DNA of 64,000 bases, taken from positions 1-64,000 of the forward strand of contig NZ_WJBG01000113.1 in NCBI RefSeq assembly GCF_009709555.1, in the 5' to 3' direction. Made by a program: the position numbers and the translations under genes. Source of the stretch: Streptomyces blattellae (lineage in GTDB: Bacteria; Actinomycetota; Actinomycetes; Streptomycetales; Streptomycetaceae). Below, piece by piece: positions 8,048 through 17,654 of this stretch (position 1 is the stretch's first letter; the number at the start of each line of letters is the position of its first letter). Under the pieces are notes generated by a model that saw only the letters and a list, made by a program, of their open reading frames with translations, searched no databases and had not been told where the DNA came from.

Positions 8048-8279
8048 GCAGCAGCTCCATGATCTCGTCGGTCGACAGTCCCTCGACGTCCTTGCTGACG
8101 CGGCTGCCGCGCATCCGCCGGACCAGCCGCTGACCAGGTGTTTCGGCATGTTCAACGCGGACGATCTGGAGAGCTCCGCCGACCTCTATCACGTCGATCT
8201 CGTCGCCCTCGTGCAGGTTGTACTTGGCGCGCAGGGCAGCAGGGATGGTGACCTGTCCCTTGCTGTTGAGGAGCATCAC
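8037..8279 (-). CDS. AbrB/MazE/SpoVT-type antitoxin
   Basis: An 80-residue antitoxin with the swapped-hairpin DNA-binding domain (LNSKGQVTIPAALRAKYNL, then GDEIDVIEVGG) at the N-terminus and a charged C-terminal tail ending in STDEIMELLRGE that would contact the PIN toxin. GGAGG lies 5 bases before the ATG. The toxin gene overlaps its 3' end. A 22-bp palindrome upstream (8301-8322) is the probable operator. Confidence 0.85.
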   Translation of the reverse strand: MMLLNSKGQVTIPAALRAKYNLHEGDEIDVIEVGGALQIVRVEHAETPGQRLVRRMRGSRVSKDVEGLSTDEIMELLRGE

Positions 8280-8300
8280 GGCCTCCGCCCGTCGAGGGGA

Positions 8301-8322
8301 TACGTGTTAGACGTGTCACGTA
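8301..8322 (-). promoter_or_regulatory. Palindromic operator of the AbrB-type TA pair
   Basis: TACGTG and CACGTA form perfect arms separated by 10 bp, starting 22 bp upstream of the antitoxin ATG. Within it acgtgt is also directly repeated at 8302 and 8311, 9 bp apart. The position and symmetry fit an autoregulatory site for an AbrB-fold dimer. Confidence 0.5.
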
Positions 8323-8465
8323 ATACTACGCCGCTGCCCCGCGCCGCGTCCGGCCGCTTCAGCGCTCCAGATGGCACCGGATCTGCTCGCCGACCGCGCG
8401 ACCTGCCGGCCGGGGGCGAGCAGATCCAGAAGGGCCAGTCCGCGCCCCGCCTAAACTTCGGGGGA

Positions 8466-8930
8466 TCAGCGGCACGGATGACACGGGGACCGCGGCACCG
8501 CGCACTCCGCCCATACCGTCTTGCCCGGCCCCAGCCGCTCACCGACTCCCCACCGCATGGCAACGGCCTCGACGAGGATCAGTCCCCTGCCGCCGTCGGC
8601 CTCTCCGGACGGCTGGGACGCCGGTCCGGGCTCGGGGCACCGCGGGTGGGTGTCGGACACCTCCACGCGTACGACGCCGGCGGCGTAGTCGTAGCTCAGG
8701 CACAGCTCGAAGTCGCGCCCGGGGACCTGGCCGTGGAGGACGGAGTTGGCGGCGAGTTCGGCCACCACGAGTTCGACGGCCTCGGAGGCCTGGCTGCCGT
8801 GGGGTACGTCCCAGAGGTCCAGCTGGTGGGTCGCGAGCCGACGAGCGAGGCGGGCGCCGCGTCGGGTGGGGGAGAAGCGTTGGGCGAACACACTTACGGT
8901 AACCGCCTCTTGGGCGTGGGGGGTTGGCAT
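8466..8930 (-). CDS. HATPase-fold ATP-binding regulator (anti-sigma-like)
   Basis: A 154-residue protein with the GHKL ATPase fold used by SpoIIAB/RsbW-type anti-sigma factors. The N box (VVAELAANSVLHG), the G1-like box (EVSDTHPR) and the G2 box (GGRGLILV) are all visible. Together with the divergent XRE regulator and DUF397 gene it makes a triad that occurs many times in each Streptomyces genome; the best studied cases (the WhiJ locus and the abaA-type loci) affect development and antibiotic production. The partner sigma factor or target here is not known. Confidence 0.8.
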   Translation of the reverse strand: MPTPHAQEAVTVSVFAQRFSPTRRGARLARRLATHQLDLWDVPHGSQASEAVELVVAELAANSVLHGQVPGRDFELCLSYDYAAGVVRVEVSDTHPRCPEPGPASQPSGEADGGRGLILVEAVAMRWGVGERLGPGKTVWAECAVPRSPCHPCR

Positions 8931-9097
8931 GGGCCCAGCGTTCCGGTCCCTCCCGCCCCATCAACAGGTACGACGCCCACACAGACGTGGCTGTGCCAGT
9001 GCACACTCTGGACGGGGTGAGTAACTGACCGTGACCCTGGCTGGGTTGGGCAGTGCCAGCGGGGTCGGTGACAACGGAGTGCGGGAGGCGCGCGGCG

Positions 9098-9931
9098 ATG
9101 ACGACGGACCAGGGCAGTGCATCTGAACTCTCCGACGGTCTCAAGACCTTCGGCGCAGTTCTGAAGGCGCTGCGGGAGGAGGCGGGGCTGACTCAGGAGG
9201 AGTTCAGCTTGGGGGTGCGGTACTCGGCTTCGTACGTCGCCAAGTTCGAACAGGGGAAGCGGTTCCCTCCGAAGAACCTGCCCGCGCGGGCGGGTGAGGT
9301 GCTGGGACCGGTCGCGGCGAAGGTTCTGACGGCGGCAGCGAGAAGTCTGCGGAGGAAGGCGGGGCTGGCCTCCTGGTTCCTACAGTGGGCAGGGACCGAG
9401 GAGGAGGCGGTGTCGTTGTACGCGTATGAGTGCCGGGCTGTTCCTGGCTTGTTGCAGCCGGAGGGGTACATCCGGGCGGTGTTCGACCTACGTCTGCCTC
9501 CGGTGACGGAGGAGCAGATCGAACGTGAGGTGGAGGCTCGGCTGGACCGCCAGCAGCTCATCGCCAACCGACCGAACACCGCGTTCAGTTTCATCATCGA
9601 GCAGAGCATCCTGGAGCGCCGTATGGGAGGCTCCGAAGTGACCAGGCAGGTCATCGATCACGTGCTTGAGGTGGGCACTCGGCGCAATGTTGAGATCCAG
9701 ATCATGCCTCTGTGTCAAGAGGACCACTGCGGAATCGACGGTCAGATGTACCTGGCCGAGAGCCAGGACAACCAATGGCTCGGCTACACCGAAGGGCAGC
9801 GATCCAGCAGCCTGATCTCCAATCCCAAGGACGTCAGCGTCCTGCTCCAACGCTATGGCAAGCTGCGTTCACAGGCCCTGGACTGCCGGGCTACGGTGAA
9901 GCTGCTGGAACAGATGCGAGGAGCGCTATGA
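9098..9931 (+). CDS. WhiJ/Scr1-type XRE regulator with DUF5753
   Basis: A 277-residue regulator. An N-terminal XRE helix-turn-helix (about residues 18-75; LREEAGLTQEEFSLGVRYSASYVAKFE) is followed by a DUF5753 domain (about 90-270) of unknown ligand or partner. The ATG at 9098 has GGGAGG about 9 bases upstream; an upstream in-frame start at 9053 is less likely. The downstream DUF397 gene overlaps it by 4 bp (ATGA). In WhiJ-type systems the small DUF397 protein is thought to counteract repression by the XRE protein; that is family knowledge and not shown here. Confidence 0.85.
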   Translation: MTTDQGSASELSDGLKTFGAVLKALREEAGLTQEEFSLGVRYSASYVAKFEQGKRFPPKNLPARAGEVLGPVAAKVLTAAARSLRRKAGLASWFLQWAGTEEEAVSLYAYECRAVPGLLQPEGYIRAVFDLRLPPVTEEQIEREVEARLDRQQLIANRPNTAFSFIIEQSILERRMGGSEVTRQVIDHVLEVGTRRNVEIQIMPLCQEDHCGIDGQMYLAESQDNQWLGYTEGQRSSSLISNPKDVSVLLQRYGKLRSQALDCRATVKLLEQMRGAL

Positions 9932-10116
9932 GCACGACCGATGAGCTGAGCTGGTTCAAGAGCAGTTACAGCGGCAGCGAAGGTGACAACTGCATCGAGG
10001 TCGCTGTGCGCCCCGAGGCGGTCCACATCCGCGACTCCAAGGACAAAGGGATCCGTCCTCTCGTCGTCACGCCCGCCACCTGGGCGGCGTTCACCGCGCA
10101 CGCGGCGACGTCGTAG
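9928..10116 (+). CDS. DUF397 protein, partner of XRE regulator
   Basis: A 62-residue DUF397 protein with the hallmark opening WFKSSYSGSEGDNCIEVA, then VHIRDSKD and the final WAAFTAH. It overlaps the XRE gene (ATGA at 9928-9931) and is translationally coupled to it. DUF397 proteins nearly always sit beside Scr1/WhiJ-type regulators and probably bind them. A strong hairpin terminator follows directly. Confidence 0.88.
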   Translation: MSTTDELSWFKSSYSGSEGDNCIEVAVRPEAVHIRDSKDKGIRPLVVTPATWAAFTAHAATS

Positions 10117-10125
10117 ACGAACGGG

Positions 10126-10163
10126 ACGGGCGGGTACGGGAGTTGCTCCCCGTACCCGCCCGT
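10126..10163 (+). terminator. Terminator after the XRE-DUF397 pair
   Basis: A perfect 15-bp GC-rich stem (10126-10140 with 10149-10163) with an 8-nt loop starts 9 bp after the DUF397 stop. It lies between converging genes and can act in both directions. Confidence 0.75.
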
Positions 10164-10182
10164 TCGCCTGAACCCGCGCGGC

Positions 10183-12119
10183 CTACTCCTCCTGATCCCC
10201 GTCCCCCTCCAGATCGGCGAGTAGCTGCCAGGCGAGATCCGCGAGGGTCGCCCCGTCAGGGGTGAGCCAGCGGGCCGGGCCCTGGTTGGACACCGGCCGG
10301 TCCTCCCACTCGGCAAGTTCCCACATACGCGCGATCAGCCCAGACGGGGAGTACTGATTGCCGTCCGCCGCCCAGAGGATGGGCTTTGTGCGGTGGTTGA
10401 CCCAGGTGGCCCGGGCGCGTTTCGGGTTCGCGTCCAACCACGGTAGAGCCGCTGGACCGTGGAGATGACGACCTTGGAGGATGCGTTCATGCCTTCTGCT
10501 GCCAGCCGCTGGACGTTGAAGAGGTCCGCGAACTTGCGGTGGGTGTCGGGGGTGGTGAAGTTCTCGAACTCCGCGAGGGCCTGGGCACCGAGGTTGTTGC
10601 GGTCCACCAAGAACAGCACACGCTCGGCACGGGCGTGCTTGAGCATGCGGTACGAGAACGTGACCGCCGTGTACGTCTTGCCCGCGCCAGTGGCCATCTG
10701 GACCAGGGAGCGGGACTGGCCCATGCCCTGCTGGCCCTTGCCCAGGGCGACCGAGTTCTCTACGCCACGGACCGCAGTGATCTGAGCAGGACGCAGCGGC
10801 CGTTCGTCCAGTTCGGGCATGCGCAGGCGCAGGCGGGCCCGGTAGGTGGGTGCCTGCGGGTCCTCGTCGGCCTGGCGCATCCAGCGGGACAGCGTGCGCG
10901 GCTGGTGGAACGAGAAGATGCGGCGGGTGCGGGAGTCCGGGTCGAGGGCATTGCGGAAGCGGGTCTCCCCACCGTCACTGACGTAACGGAACGGCAATGG
11001 TGTGCGCCAGGCTGCCAGGCGCTGCTGGGTATTGGTGAGGTGGTCGGCATAGCGGTCGGCCTGCTCCTCGGCCGCGGAGAGGTCCGCTCCCTCGCGCTTG
11101 GCCTCGATGACACCGACGAGCTTGCGGTCCACATACAGCGCGTAATCGGCGCGGCCTCGGGCCGTCGTCGTCTCACGCACGGCGACGCCGTTGCCACGAC
11201 GGTCACCCTGGACCCAGAGGTTCTGGGTAGCCCCCGCGTCCTGCACGCTCCACCCGGCCTCGGTCAGCATCTCGTCGAGTCGAGCACGGACCTGTGCTTC
11301 CGTGAGGGGCTCGCGAGCCGCCTGTTCGGCGTTGTCCAGGAGGCGGGCGCGCTCGGCCACAGCCGCCGACGCCGCGGCACGGTTCGTGGCGTCGGCACGC
11401 CGTTGCCTGGCCTGAGCCGCCTCAAAAGCCGTCTCGAACGCCTTGAGCTGGTCCTGCATCGCGGCCACGGCGCGGGTGAGGTCGTCACGCTCCGCCGTCG
11501 CCCGCACCAGCTCGCGCTCAGCGGCGGCCCGCGCCGCCTGCTCGGCCTGCGCCTGCGACCGCTGGCCCTGGTAACTGATCCGTGCCTCTTCGAGTGCCTT
11601 GCGGGCTTCGGCGACCGTCGCCAGCAAACGCCGGTTTTCGGCAGCCGGAGTCTTGTCCGGGGCCGGTGGCACAAAGGTGATCTGTTCACGCGAGCCGGTG
11701 AGCAGGCGGTGGTACCAGACTCCCAGCCGGAAACAGGTTCGCAGGGCACGGAAGGCGTCGTCCGCGTCGTCGTAGTCCTTGTGGTTCGCGTCGTTGCCGA
11801 GCGTGCGGATCTCGTGGAACGCCTTGCCCACATCGCCGTGAAGGTAGCCCTCACGGTCCAAGGACTTCAGACGGTCGAACTGGGTGCTGCCCTCAACGCG
11901 GACACGCCCGCGGCCGACCAGGTCCGCCGCGAGTGTCTCGCCGAACTGCCGGGACTTGATCAGTGACGTGTTGGGGTCAGTGAAAACATGGCTCTCAGCG
12001 GCGGATCCGTATGCCACGAGGAGCGGCACGTGCGGGAGCAGGAAGCCGAAGTTCCTGGACTGCTGGGCAAGACGCACCAGCCTGGGGTCCGGTGCGTTCG
12101 ACGCGCTGCTTGTGCTCAT
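10183..12119 (-). pseudogene. hsdR: Truncated type I restriction hsdR fused to foreign tail
   Basis: The first about 560 codons (12119 down to about 10440) encode the front half of an HsdR subunit: a DUF4145 domain, a long coiled coil (about 165-270), the HsdR_N nuclease (RADYALYVD and VIEAKREG, about 323-345) and the helicase P-loop ATGAGKTYTAV near 476, ending at VVISTVQRLYR. The DEAH box and all later helicase motifs are missing. Past 10440 the hsdR frame runs into about 34 unrelated residues, while another frame continues to 10183 as a module (QYSPSGLIARMWELAEW, then RWLTPDG) resembling DUF4357/RAMA-type tails. A deletion has joined two genes out of frame. No hsdM or hsdS is present. The start has a strong AAGGAGG site. 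DNA translocation must be lost. Confidence 0.8.
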
Positions 12120-12359
12120 GCCGTCGTCCCCCCTCCTTCTGGACCAGCAAGGTCCGGCAAGCCACTCGAATGATTTGATCGAACTCTGAGCCTAGCGGTG
12201 GGTACTGACAGCGAGCGGGGCGTCCGGCATTTCGGACTGTTCCCACCCCCAAGAGATGCGTGCGTGTGCGGCGCAGTACAACGTGCTTCACTTCCTTTTT
12301 GCGCGTCACCAGCTCAGTCAGGACGGGCTCAACAGCTGTCACGAAGGGAATCCCAACCC

Positions 12360-13883
12360 GTGCCTCATGAAGTCGATCAGTCATTCCTGGCGCTCCCCCT
12401 ACGCGCCCTCGCCGACGCCGCGCTCGCACGCGCGCGTGCGTTGGGGGCGGAGCACGCGGACTTCCGGTTCGAGCGGGTGCGCAGCGCGTCCTGGCGCCTG
12501 CGGGACGGCAAGCCCGCCGGGTCGTCGGACACCACCGACCTCGGGTACGCGGTGCGGGTCGTGCACGGCGGGACGTGGGGATTCGCGTCCGGCGTGGATC
12601 TGACGCTCGATGCCGCCGCCAAGGTCGCCTCGCAGGCGGTGGCGATGGCCAAGCTGTCCGCGCAGGTGATCCGGGCGGCCGGGTCGGACGAGCGGGTGGA
12701 GCTCGCCGACGAGCCCGTCCATGCCGAGAGGACCTGGATCTCGTCGTACGAGATCGATCCGTTCACCGTGCCCGACGAGGAGAAGGCCGGGCTGCTGGCG
12801 GACTGGAGCGGCCGACTGCTGGCGGCGGACGGGGTCGATCACGTCGACGCGTCGCTGCTCACCGTCCACGAGAACAAGTTCTACGCCGACACCGCGGGGA
12901 CCGTGACCACGCAGCAGCGGGTACGGCTGCATCCGCAGCTGACGGCGGTGTCGGTGGACGCGTCGAGCGGCGAGTTCGACTCGATGCGCACCATCGCGCC
13001 GCCGGTCGGGCGCGGCTGGGAGTACCTCACGGGCACCGGCTGGGACTGGGACGACGAACTCGCCAGGATCCCCGAGCTGCTCGCGGAGAAGATGCGGGCC
13101 CCCAGTGTCGAGCCGGGTCCGTACGACCTCGTCGTCGACCCCTCCAACCTGTGGCTGACCATCCACGAGTCCATCGGCCACGCCACCGAGCTGGACCGCG
13201 CCCTCGGCTACGAGGCGGCCTACGCAGGCACCTCCTTCGCCACCTTCGACCAGCTCGGCAAGTTGAAGTACGGCTCCGAGCTGATGAACGTCACCGGCGA
13301 CCGCACCGCCGAGCACGGACTCGCGACCATCGGGTACGACGACGAAGGCGTCGAGGGACAGTCCTGGGACCTGGTCAGGGACGGCACGCTCGTCGGCTAC
13401 CAGCTGGACCGGCGGATCGCGAAACTGACCGGGTCCGAGCGGTCCAACGGGTGCGCGTTCGCCGACTCCCCCGGCCATGTGCCCGTGCAGCGCATGGCCA
13501 ACGTGTCCCTGCAGCCGGACCCCGCCGGAATGTCCACGGAGGATCTGATCGGGGGCGTCGACCGCGGCATCTATGTCGTCGGCGACCGGTCCTGGTCGAT
13601 CGACATGCAGCGCTACAACTTTCAATTTACGGGACAGCGGTTCTTCAAGATCGAGAACGGGCGGCTGGCCGGTCAGCTGCGGGACGTGGCCTACCAGGCG
13701 ACGACCACCGACTTCTGGGGCTCCATGACGGCCGTCGGCGGTCCGCAGACCTACGTCCTGGGCGGCGCGTTCAACTGCGGCAAGGCCCAGCCGGGCCAGG
13801 TCGCGGCCGTGTCGCACGGCTGCCCGTCCGCCCTCTTCAAGAGCGTCAACATTCTGAACACCACGCAGGAGGCCGGTCGATGA
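12360..13883 (+). CDS. tldD: TldD-type metalloprotease subunit
   Basis: A 507-residue TldD-family protein. The zinc motif HESIGH (His269, Glu270, His274) in the middle of the chain marks it as the catalytic subunit of the TldD-TldE heterodimer, which trims unfolded or modified peptides, including some RiPP leader peptides. The GTG at 12360 is taken as start: GAAGGGA lies about 10 bases upstream, and the residues encoded upstream of it from 12198 look unrelated to the family. Its stop overlaps the tldE start (ATGA), so the pair is translationally coupled. No RiPP genes are nearby, suggesting a housekeeping role. Confidence 0.9.
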   Translation: MPHEVDQSFLALPLRALADAALARARALGAEHADFRFERVRSASWRLRDGKPAGSSDTTDLGYAVRVVHGGTWGFASGVDLTLDAAAKVASQAVAMAKLSAQVIRAAGSDERVELADEPVHAERTWISSYEIDPFTVPDEEKAGLLADWSGRLLAADGVDHVDASLLTVHENKFYADTAGTVTTQQRVRLHPQLTAVSVDASSGEFDSMRTIAPPVGRGWEYLTGTGWDWDDELARIPELLAEKMRAPSVEPGPYDLVVDPSNLWLTIHESIGHATELDRALGYEAAYAGTSFATFDQLGKLKYGSELMNVTGDRTAEHGLATIGYDDEGVEGQSWDLVRDGTLVGYQLDRRIAKLTGSERSNGCAFADSPGHVPVQRMANVSLQPDPAGMSTEDLIGGVDRGIYVVGDRSWSIDMQRYNFQFTGQRFFKIENGRLAGQLRDVAYQATTTDFWGSMTAVGGPQTYVLGGAFNCGKAQPGQVAAVSHGCPSALFKSVNILNTTQEAGR

Positions 13884-15283
13884 GCGCGCGTACGAGCAAG
13901 CCGCACGAGGTTGTCGAGCGGGCGCTGGAGCTGTCGCGGGCCGACGGCTGCGTGGTGATCGCCGATGAGCAGTCGACCGCCAATCTGCGCTGGGCGGGCA
14001 ACGCCCTCACCACGAACGGGGTCACGCGCGGGCGCACACTCACGGTCATCGCGACCGTCGACGGCAAGGAGGGCACCGCTTCCGGCGTCGTCTCACGCTC
14101 CGCGGTGACCGCCGACGAACTGGAGCCGCTGGTGCGCGCCGCCGAGGCAGCCGCGCGCGGCGCCGGGCCCGCCGAGGACGCCCAGCCGCTGGTCACGGAC
14201 GTGCCGACGTCCGAGGACTTCACGGACGCCCCGGCCGAGACGTCGTCCACCGTGTTCGCCGACTTCGCCCCGGCGCTCGGTGAGGCGTTCGCACGCGCGC
14301 GTGCGGGTGGCCGCGAGCTGTACGGCTTCGCCAACCACGAGCTGGTGTCGACGTACGTAGGTACGTCGACGGGTCTGCGGCTCCGGCATGACCAGCCCAA
14401 CGGGACGCTGGAGCTGAACGCCAAGTCGCCCGACCGTACGCGCTCGGCGTGGGCGGGGCGGTCGACCCGGGACTTCAAGGACGTCGACCCGGCTGCTCTG
14501 GACGCCGAGCTGGCCGTAAGGCTGGGCTGGGCGGAGCGCCGGATCGAGCTGCCCGCGGGCCGTTACGAGACGCTGCTGCCACCGACCGCCGTCGCCGACC
14601 TGCTGATCTACCAGATGTGGTCGGCATCGGGCCGGGACGCGACCGAGGGCCGTACGGTGTTCTCCAAGCCCGGCGGCGGCACCCGCGTCGGCGACCGGCT
14701 CACCGAGCTGCCGCTGACCCTGCGCAGCGACCCGAACGAGCCGGGCCTGGAGTCCGCCCCCTTCGTGATCGCGCACTCCTCCGGAGGCGACCAGTCGGTC
14801 TTCGACAACGGGCTGCCGCTGACGCCGACCGAGTGGGTGCGCGAAGGCGAGCTGGGGCACCTCATGACCAGCCGGCACAGCGCGGGGCTGACCGGGCTGC
14901 CGGTGGCGCCCGCGATCGACAACCTCGTCCTGGACGGCGGCACGGACCGGTCCCTTCAGGACATGGTCGAGAGCACGGACCATCGTGGGCCCTGCCTGCT
15001 GCTGACCTGCCTCTGGTACATCCGCGAGGTCGACCCGGCCACCCTGCTGCTGACCGGCCTGACCCGGGACGGCGTCTACCTCGTCGAGAACGGCGAGGTG
15101 ACCGGCGAGGTCAACAACTTCCGGTTCAACGAGTCGCCGGTGGATCTGCTGGGGCGGGCGGCCGAGGCGGGGCGCACGGAAAAGACGCTGCCGCGGGAGT
15201 GGAGCGACTGGTTCACTAGGGCTGCGATGCCCGCGCTGAGGGTGCCGGACTTCAATATGAGCTCTGTCAGTCAGGGCGTATAA
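13880..15283 (+). CDS. tldE: TldE/PmbA-type protease partner
   Basis: A 467-residue TldE/PmbA-family protein, the non-catalytic partner that forms the chamber with TldD. It lacks the HExxxH zinc site, as expected for TldE. Family blocks include SDPNEPGLESAPFVIAHSSG and the C-terminal VENGEVTGEVNNFRFNES. It overlaps tldD by 4 bp. The next gene, tyrS, starts 59 bp downstream on the same strand, so read-through into tyrS is possible. Confidence 0.9.
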   Translation: MSARTSKPHEVVERALELSRADGCVVIADEQSTANLRWAGNALTTNGVTRGRTLTVIATVDGKEGTASGVVSRSAVTADELEPLVRAAEAAARGAGPAEDAQPLVTDVPTSEDFTDAPAETSSTVFADFAPALGEAFARARAGGRELYGFANHELVSTYVGTSTGLRLRHDQPNGTLELNAKSPDRTRSAWAGRSTRDFKDVDPAALDAELAVRLGWAERRIELPAGRYETLLPPTAVADLLIYQMWSASGRDATEGRTVFSKPGGGTRVGDRLTELPLTLRSDPNEPGLESAPFVIAHSSGGDQSVFDNGLPLTPTEWVREGELGHLMTSRHSAGLTGLPVAPAIDNLVLDGGTDRSLQDMVESTDHRGPCLLLTCLWYIREVDPATLLLTGLTRDGVYLVENGEVTGEVNNFRFNESPVDLLGRAAEAGRTEKTLPREWSDWFTRAAMPALRVPDFNMSSVSQGV

Positions 15284-15342
15284 CCTCGTAGTCGGCTGTC
15301 ACCCGACCGCCGGCAAGATCGCTTCAGGGAGATACGAGAACC

Positions 15343-16611
15343 GTGACGGACATCGTCGACGAGCTGAAGTGGCGGGGGCTGTTCGCCCTGTCCACTGACG
15401 AGGACGCTTTGCGCAAGGCGCTCGCGGACGGTCCCGTCACGTTCTATTGCGGTTTCGACCCGACGGCGGCCAGTCTCCACGTCGGCCACCTGGTCCAGGT
15501 CCTCACCATGCGCCGGCTCCAGCAGGCGGGGCTGCGCCCGCTCGCGCTCGTGGGCGGCGCGACCGGTCAGATCGGCGACCCGCGCCCGACCGCGGAGCGC
15601 ACGCTGAACGACCCGGAGACGGTCGCCGCCTGGGTCACCCGGCTGCGCTCGCAGATCGAGCCGTTCCTCACCTTCGAGGGTGAGAACGCCGCGGTGATGG
15701 TGAACAACCTGGACTGGACGGCCGGCCTGTCCGCCATCGAGTTCCTCCGCGACATCGGCAAGCATTTCCGCGTCAACAAGATGCTGACCAAGGACTCGGT
15801 CGCCCGGCGGCTGCAGTCCGAGGAAGGCATCAGCTACACGGAGTTCAGCTACCAGCTGCTCCAGGGCATGGACTTCCTGGAGCTGTACCGGCGGTACGGC
15901 TGCTCGCTGCAGCAGGGCGGCAGCGACCAGTGGGGCAACCTCACGGCCGGGCTCGACCTGATCCACAAGCTGGAACCGCACGCGAATGTGCATGCCATCG
16001 CGACTCCGCTGATGACCAAGGCGGACGGCACCAAGTTCGGCAAGACCGAGGGCGGTGCGATCTGGCTCGACCCGGAGATGACGACGCCGTACGCGTTCTA
16101 CCAGTTCTGGCTGAACGTGGACGACCGGGACGTCTCGACGTACCTGCGCATCCTGTCCTTCAAGTCCCGTGCGGAACTGGAGGAGTTGGAGCAGCAGACG
16201 GAGGAGCGGCCACAGGCCCGGGCCGCGCAGCGTGCGCTCGCCGAGGAGCTGACGACGCTGGTGCACGGTGCGGACCAGACGGCCGCGGTGATCGCCGCGT
16301 CCAGGGCGCTCTTCGGGCAGGGCGAGCTGACGGAGCTCGATGACAGGACGCTGGCGGCGGCGCTCTCCGAGGTGCCGCATGTGCGGGTCGCCGAGCTGGG
16401 CCCTGTCGTCGATCTCTTCGCCGAGGTCGGCCTGGTGGCGAGCAAGTCCGCTGCGCGGCGCACGGTGAAGGAGGGCGGGGCGTACGTGAACAACGTGAAG
16501 GTCGCCGCGGAGGACTCCGTCCCGGCGAAGGAGGATCTGTTGCACGGGCGGTGGCTGGTGCTGCGGCGCGGGAAGAAGAATCTGGCGGCGGTGGAGGTTG
16601 TCGGCGGGTAG
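15343..16611 (+). CDS. tyrS: Tyrosyl-tRNA synthetase
   Basis: A 422-residue class I aminoacyl-tRNA synthetase that charges tRNA-Tyr. It shows the HIGH-type motif HVGH within [10 protein letters not shown], the tyrosine/ATP pocket [10 protein letters not shown], the KMSKS-type loop KFGKTEGG and a C-terminal S4 RNA-binding domain (about 355-420, [17 protein letters not shown]). The GTG start is preceded by GGGAGA. I see no T-box in the 59-bp leader. Length is normal for bacterial TyrRS. Confidence 0.96.
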   Translation: MTDIVDELKWRGLFALSTDEDALRKALADGPVTFYCGFDPTAASLHVGHLVQVLTMRRLQQAGLRPLALVGGATGQIGDPRPTAERTLNDPETVAAWVTRLRSQIEPFLTFEGENAAVMVNNLDWTAGLSAIEFLRDIGKHFRVNKMLTKDSVARRLQSEEGISYTEFSYQLLQGMDFLELYRRYGCSLQQGGSDQWGNLTAGLDLIHKLEPHANVHAIATPLMTKADGTKFGKTEGGAIWLDPEMTTPYAFYQFWLNVDDRDVSTYLRILSFKSRAELEELEQQTEERPQARAAQRALAEELTTLVHGADQTAAVIAASRALFGQGELTELDDRTLAAALSEVPHVRVAELGPVVDLFAEVGLVASKSAARRTVKEGGAYVNNVKVAAEDSVPAKEDLLHGRWLVLRRGKKNLAAVEVVGG

Positions 16612-16640
16612 TGCCGTGGGGTGCGGGGATCTGCCCGGCT

Positions 16641-16719
16641 GCGGGTTCGTTGTGGTTGTTCGCGCCCACGCGGCGGAGCCGCATATCGATACAGCCCCGC
16701 GCCCCAAAAAAGGGGCGCT
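16641..16719 (+). repeat. Dispersed Streptomyces intergenic repeat
   Basis: Carries, in order, a ggttgttcgcgcccacg block, the palindrome gcggcggagccgc, atatcgatacagccccgcg and a terminal C4-A6-G4 hairpin. The same blocks recur at 18122-18240 and, degenerately and inverted, at 3025-3084. The hairpin at its 3' end doubles as a terminator between tyrS and the convergent membrane-protein gene. Confidence 0.7.
16699..16718. terminator. Bidirectional terminator between tyrS and GlsB-type gene
   Basis: Seven-bp stem GCGCCCC/GGGGCGC with an A6 loop. It lies between two converging stop codons (tyrS at 16611 and the membrane-protein gene at 16733), so it probably serves both. Confidence 0.6.
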
Positions 16720-16732
16720 CGGGGCGCTCCAG

Positions 16733-17011
16733 TCAGACCTGGTGTTTCTTCTTGCCCAGCGTCGCCATGTACAGCATGTCGCCCACGCCTACGATGATGA
16801 TCGCTGCGACCAGTTGGAACGCGTGGCGGCTCCAGTCGATGCCGGAGGTTTCGTCGACGCCTACTCCTCGGGCGATGGAGTTGCCGACGACGGCGCCGAG
16901 CATGCCGAAGATGGTGGTCAGCCAGAGAGGGCTGTGCTGCTTGCCGGGGAGGATCGCCTTGGCGAGCAGCCCCAGCACGAACCCCACGATGATCGCCCAC
17001 AACCAGCCCAT
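16733..17011 (-). CDS. GlsB/YeaQ/YmgE family membrane protein
   Basis: A 92-residue transglycosylase-associated (GlsB/YeaQ/YmgE) membrane protein with three hydrophobic helices. Glycine-rich first helix (MGWLWAIIVGFVLGLLAK), the ILPGKQ linker and the central TIFGMLGAVVG are family hallmarks; the middle loop is longer than in E. coli YmgE. Members are linked to general stress responses, but the molecular role is unknown. The C-terminus is basic (GKKKHQV) and likely cytoplasmic. Confidence 0.85.
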   Translation of the reverse strand: MGWLWAIIVGFVLGLLAKAILPGKQHSPLWLTTIFGMLGAVVGNSIARGVGVDETSGIDWSRHAFQLVAAIIIVGVGDMLYMATLGKKKHQV

Positions 17012-17255
17012 GGCTGCCTCCTCGTACGGCTCGACGTGAGCATTACGCCCAGTGTCGGCCCGTTCGCGCTACGCCGCACGTCGGGTACGGCTCTACCCGC
17101 TCGGGCGCAGGCCACTCGCCCTGGCCGGAGGTGCCCCGGTCTCGTAGGCGACGCAGGCGCGGCGTAGCGTGGAGGCTGTCCGGGCTCGGCTCGTCCGCCC
17201 GGGCGGAGCGGGTGGGAGCCCGGGAGAGTCCGATGCGGGCGGATGGTGGAATGTG

Positions 17256-17654
17256 ATGCGGAAGCAGCATGACGGCGGCAACGCCCAGGTATTCCGGATC
17301 ACCGGGGCCCGGGCGGGCCTGCACGATGATGTGCGCGGGCGGCAGCGGCGGTACGTCATCTCGATGTCCATCCGTACGGTGTCCGTCATCCTCGCGCTCT
17401 CGCTCTGGAGCGTCGAACGGCACGTCGCGATCGTGGCGTTGGTGCTCGGGGCGGTCCTCCCCTATGTCGCGGTGGTGATCGCCAACGCCGGGCGGGAGAA
17501 CGCGCCGTCGCTCCCGTCGACGTTTGTGACCGCGCCGATGCGGCCGATGATCGCTCCGCCGCGGGACGACCACGGCTCCGCGGAACGGGCGGCGGAGGAC
17601 GGCACAGCAGATCCGGAGCCCGGCGCGAGAAGCGAGCGGAGCGAGCGGACGTGA
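17256..17654 (+). CDS. DUF3099 membrane protein
   Basis: A 132-residue DUF3099 protein, found across actinobacteria without a known role. A short N-terminal region (VFRITGARAGLHDDVRGRQRRYVISM) leads into two hydrophobic segments (about residues 38-50 and 56-74) and a polar C-terminal tail. The ATG at 17256 is preceded by GGTGGA; a GTG one codon earlier is possible, and a longer frame from 17169 lacks family similarity in its extra part. Confidence 0.8.
   Translation: MRKQHDGGNAQVFRITGARAGLHDDVRGRQRRYVISMSIRTVSVILALSLWSVERHVAIVALVLGAVLPYVAVVIANAGRENAPSLPSTFVTAPMRPMIAPPRDDHGSAERAAEDGTADPEPGARSERSERT

Noticed and set aside
12198..12359. N-terminal extension of TldD
   Set aside because: The 54 extra residues are Cys/Arg-rich and unlike the family, and a ribosome site precedes the GTG at 12360.
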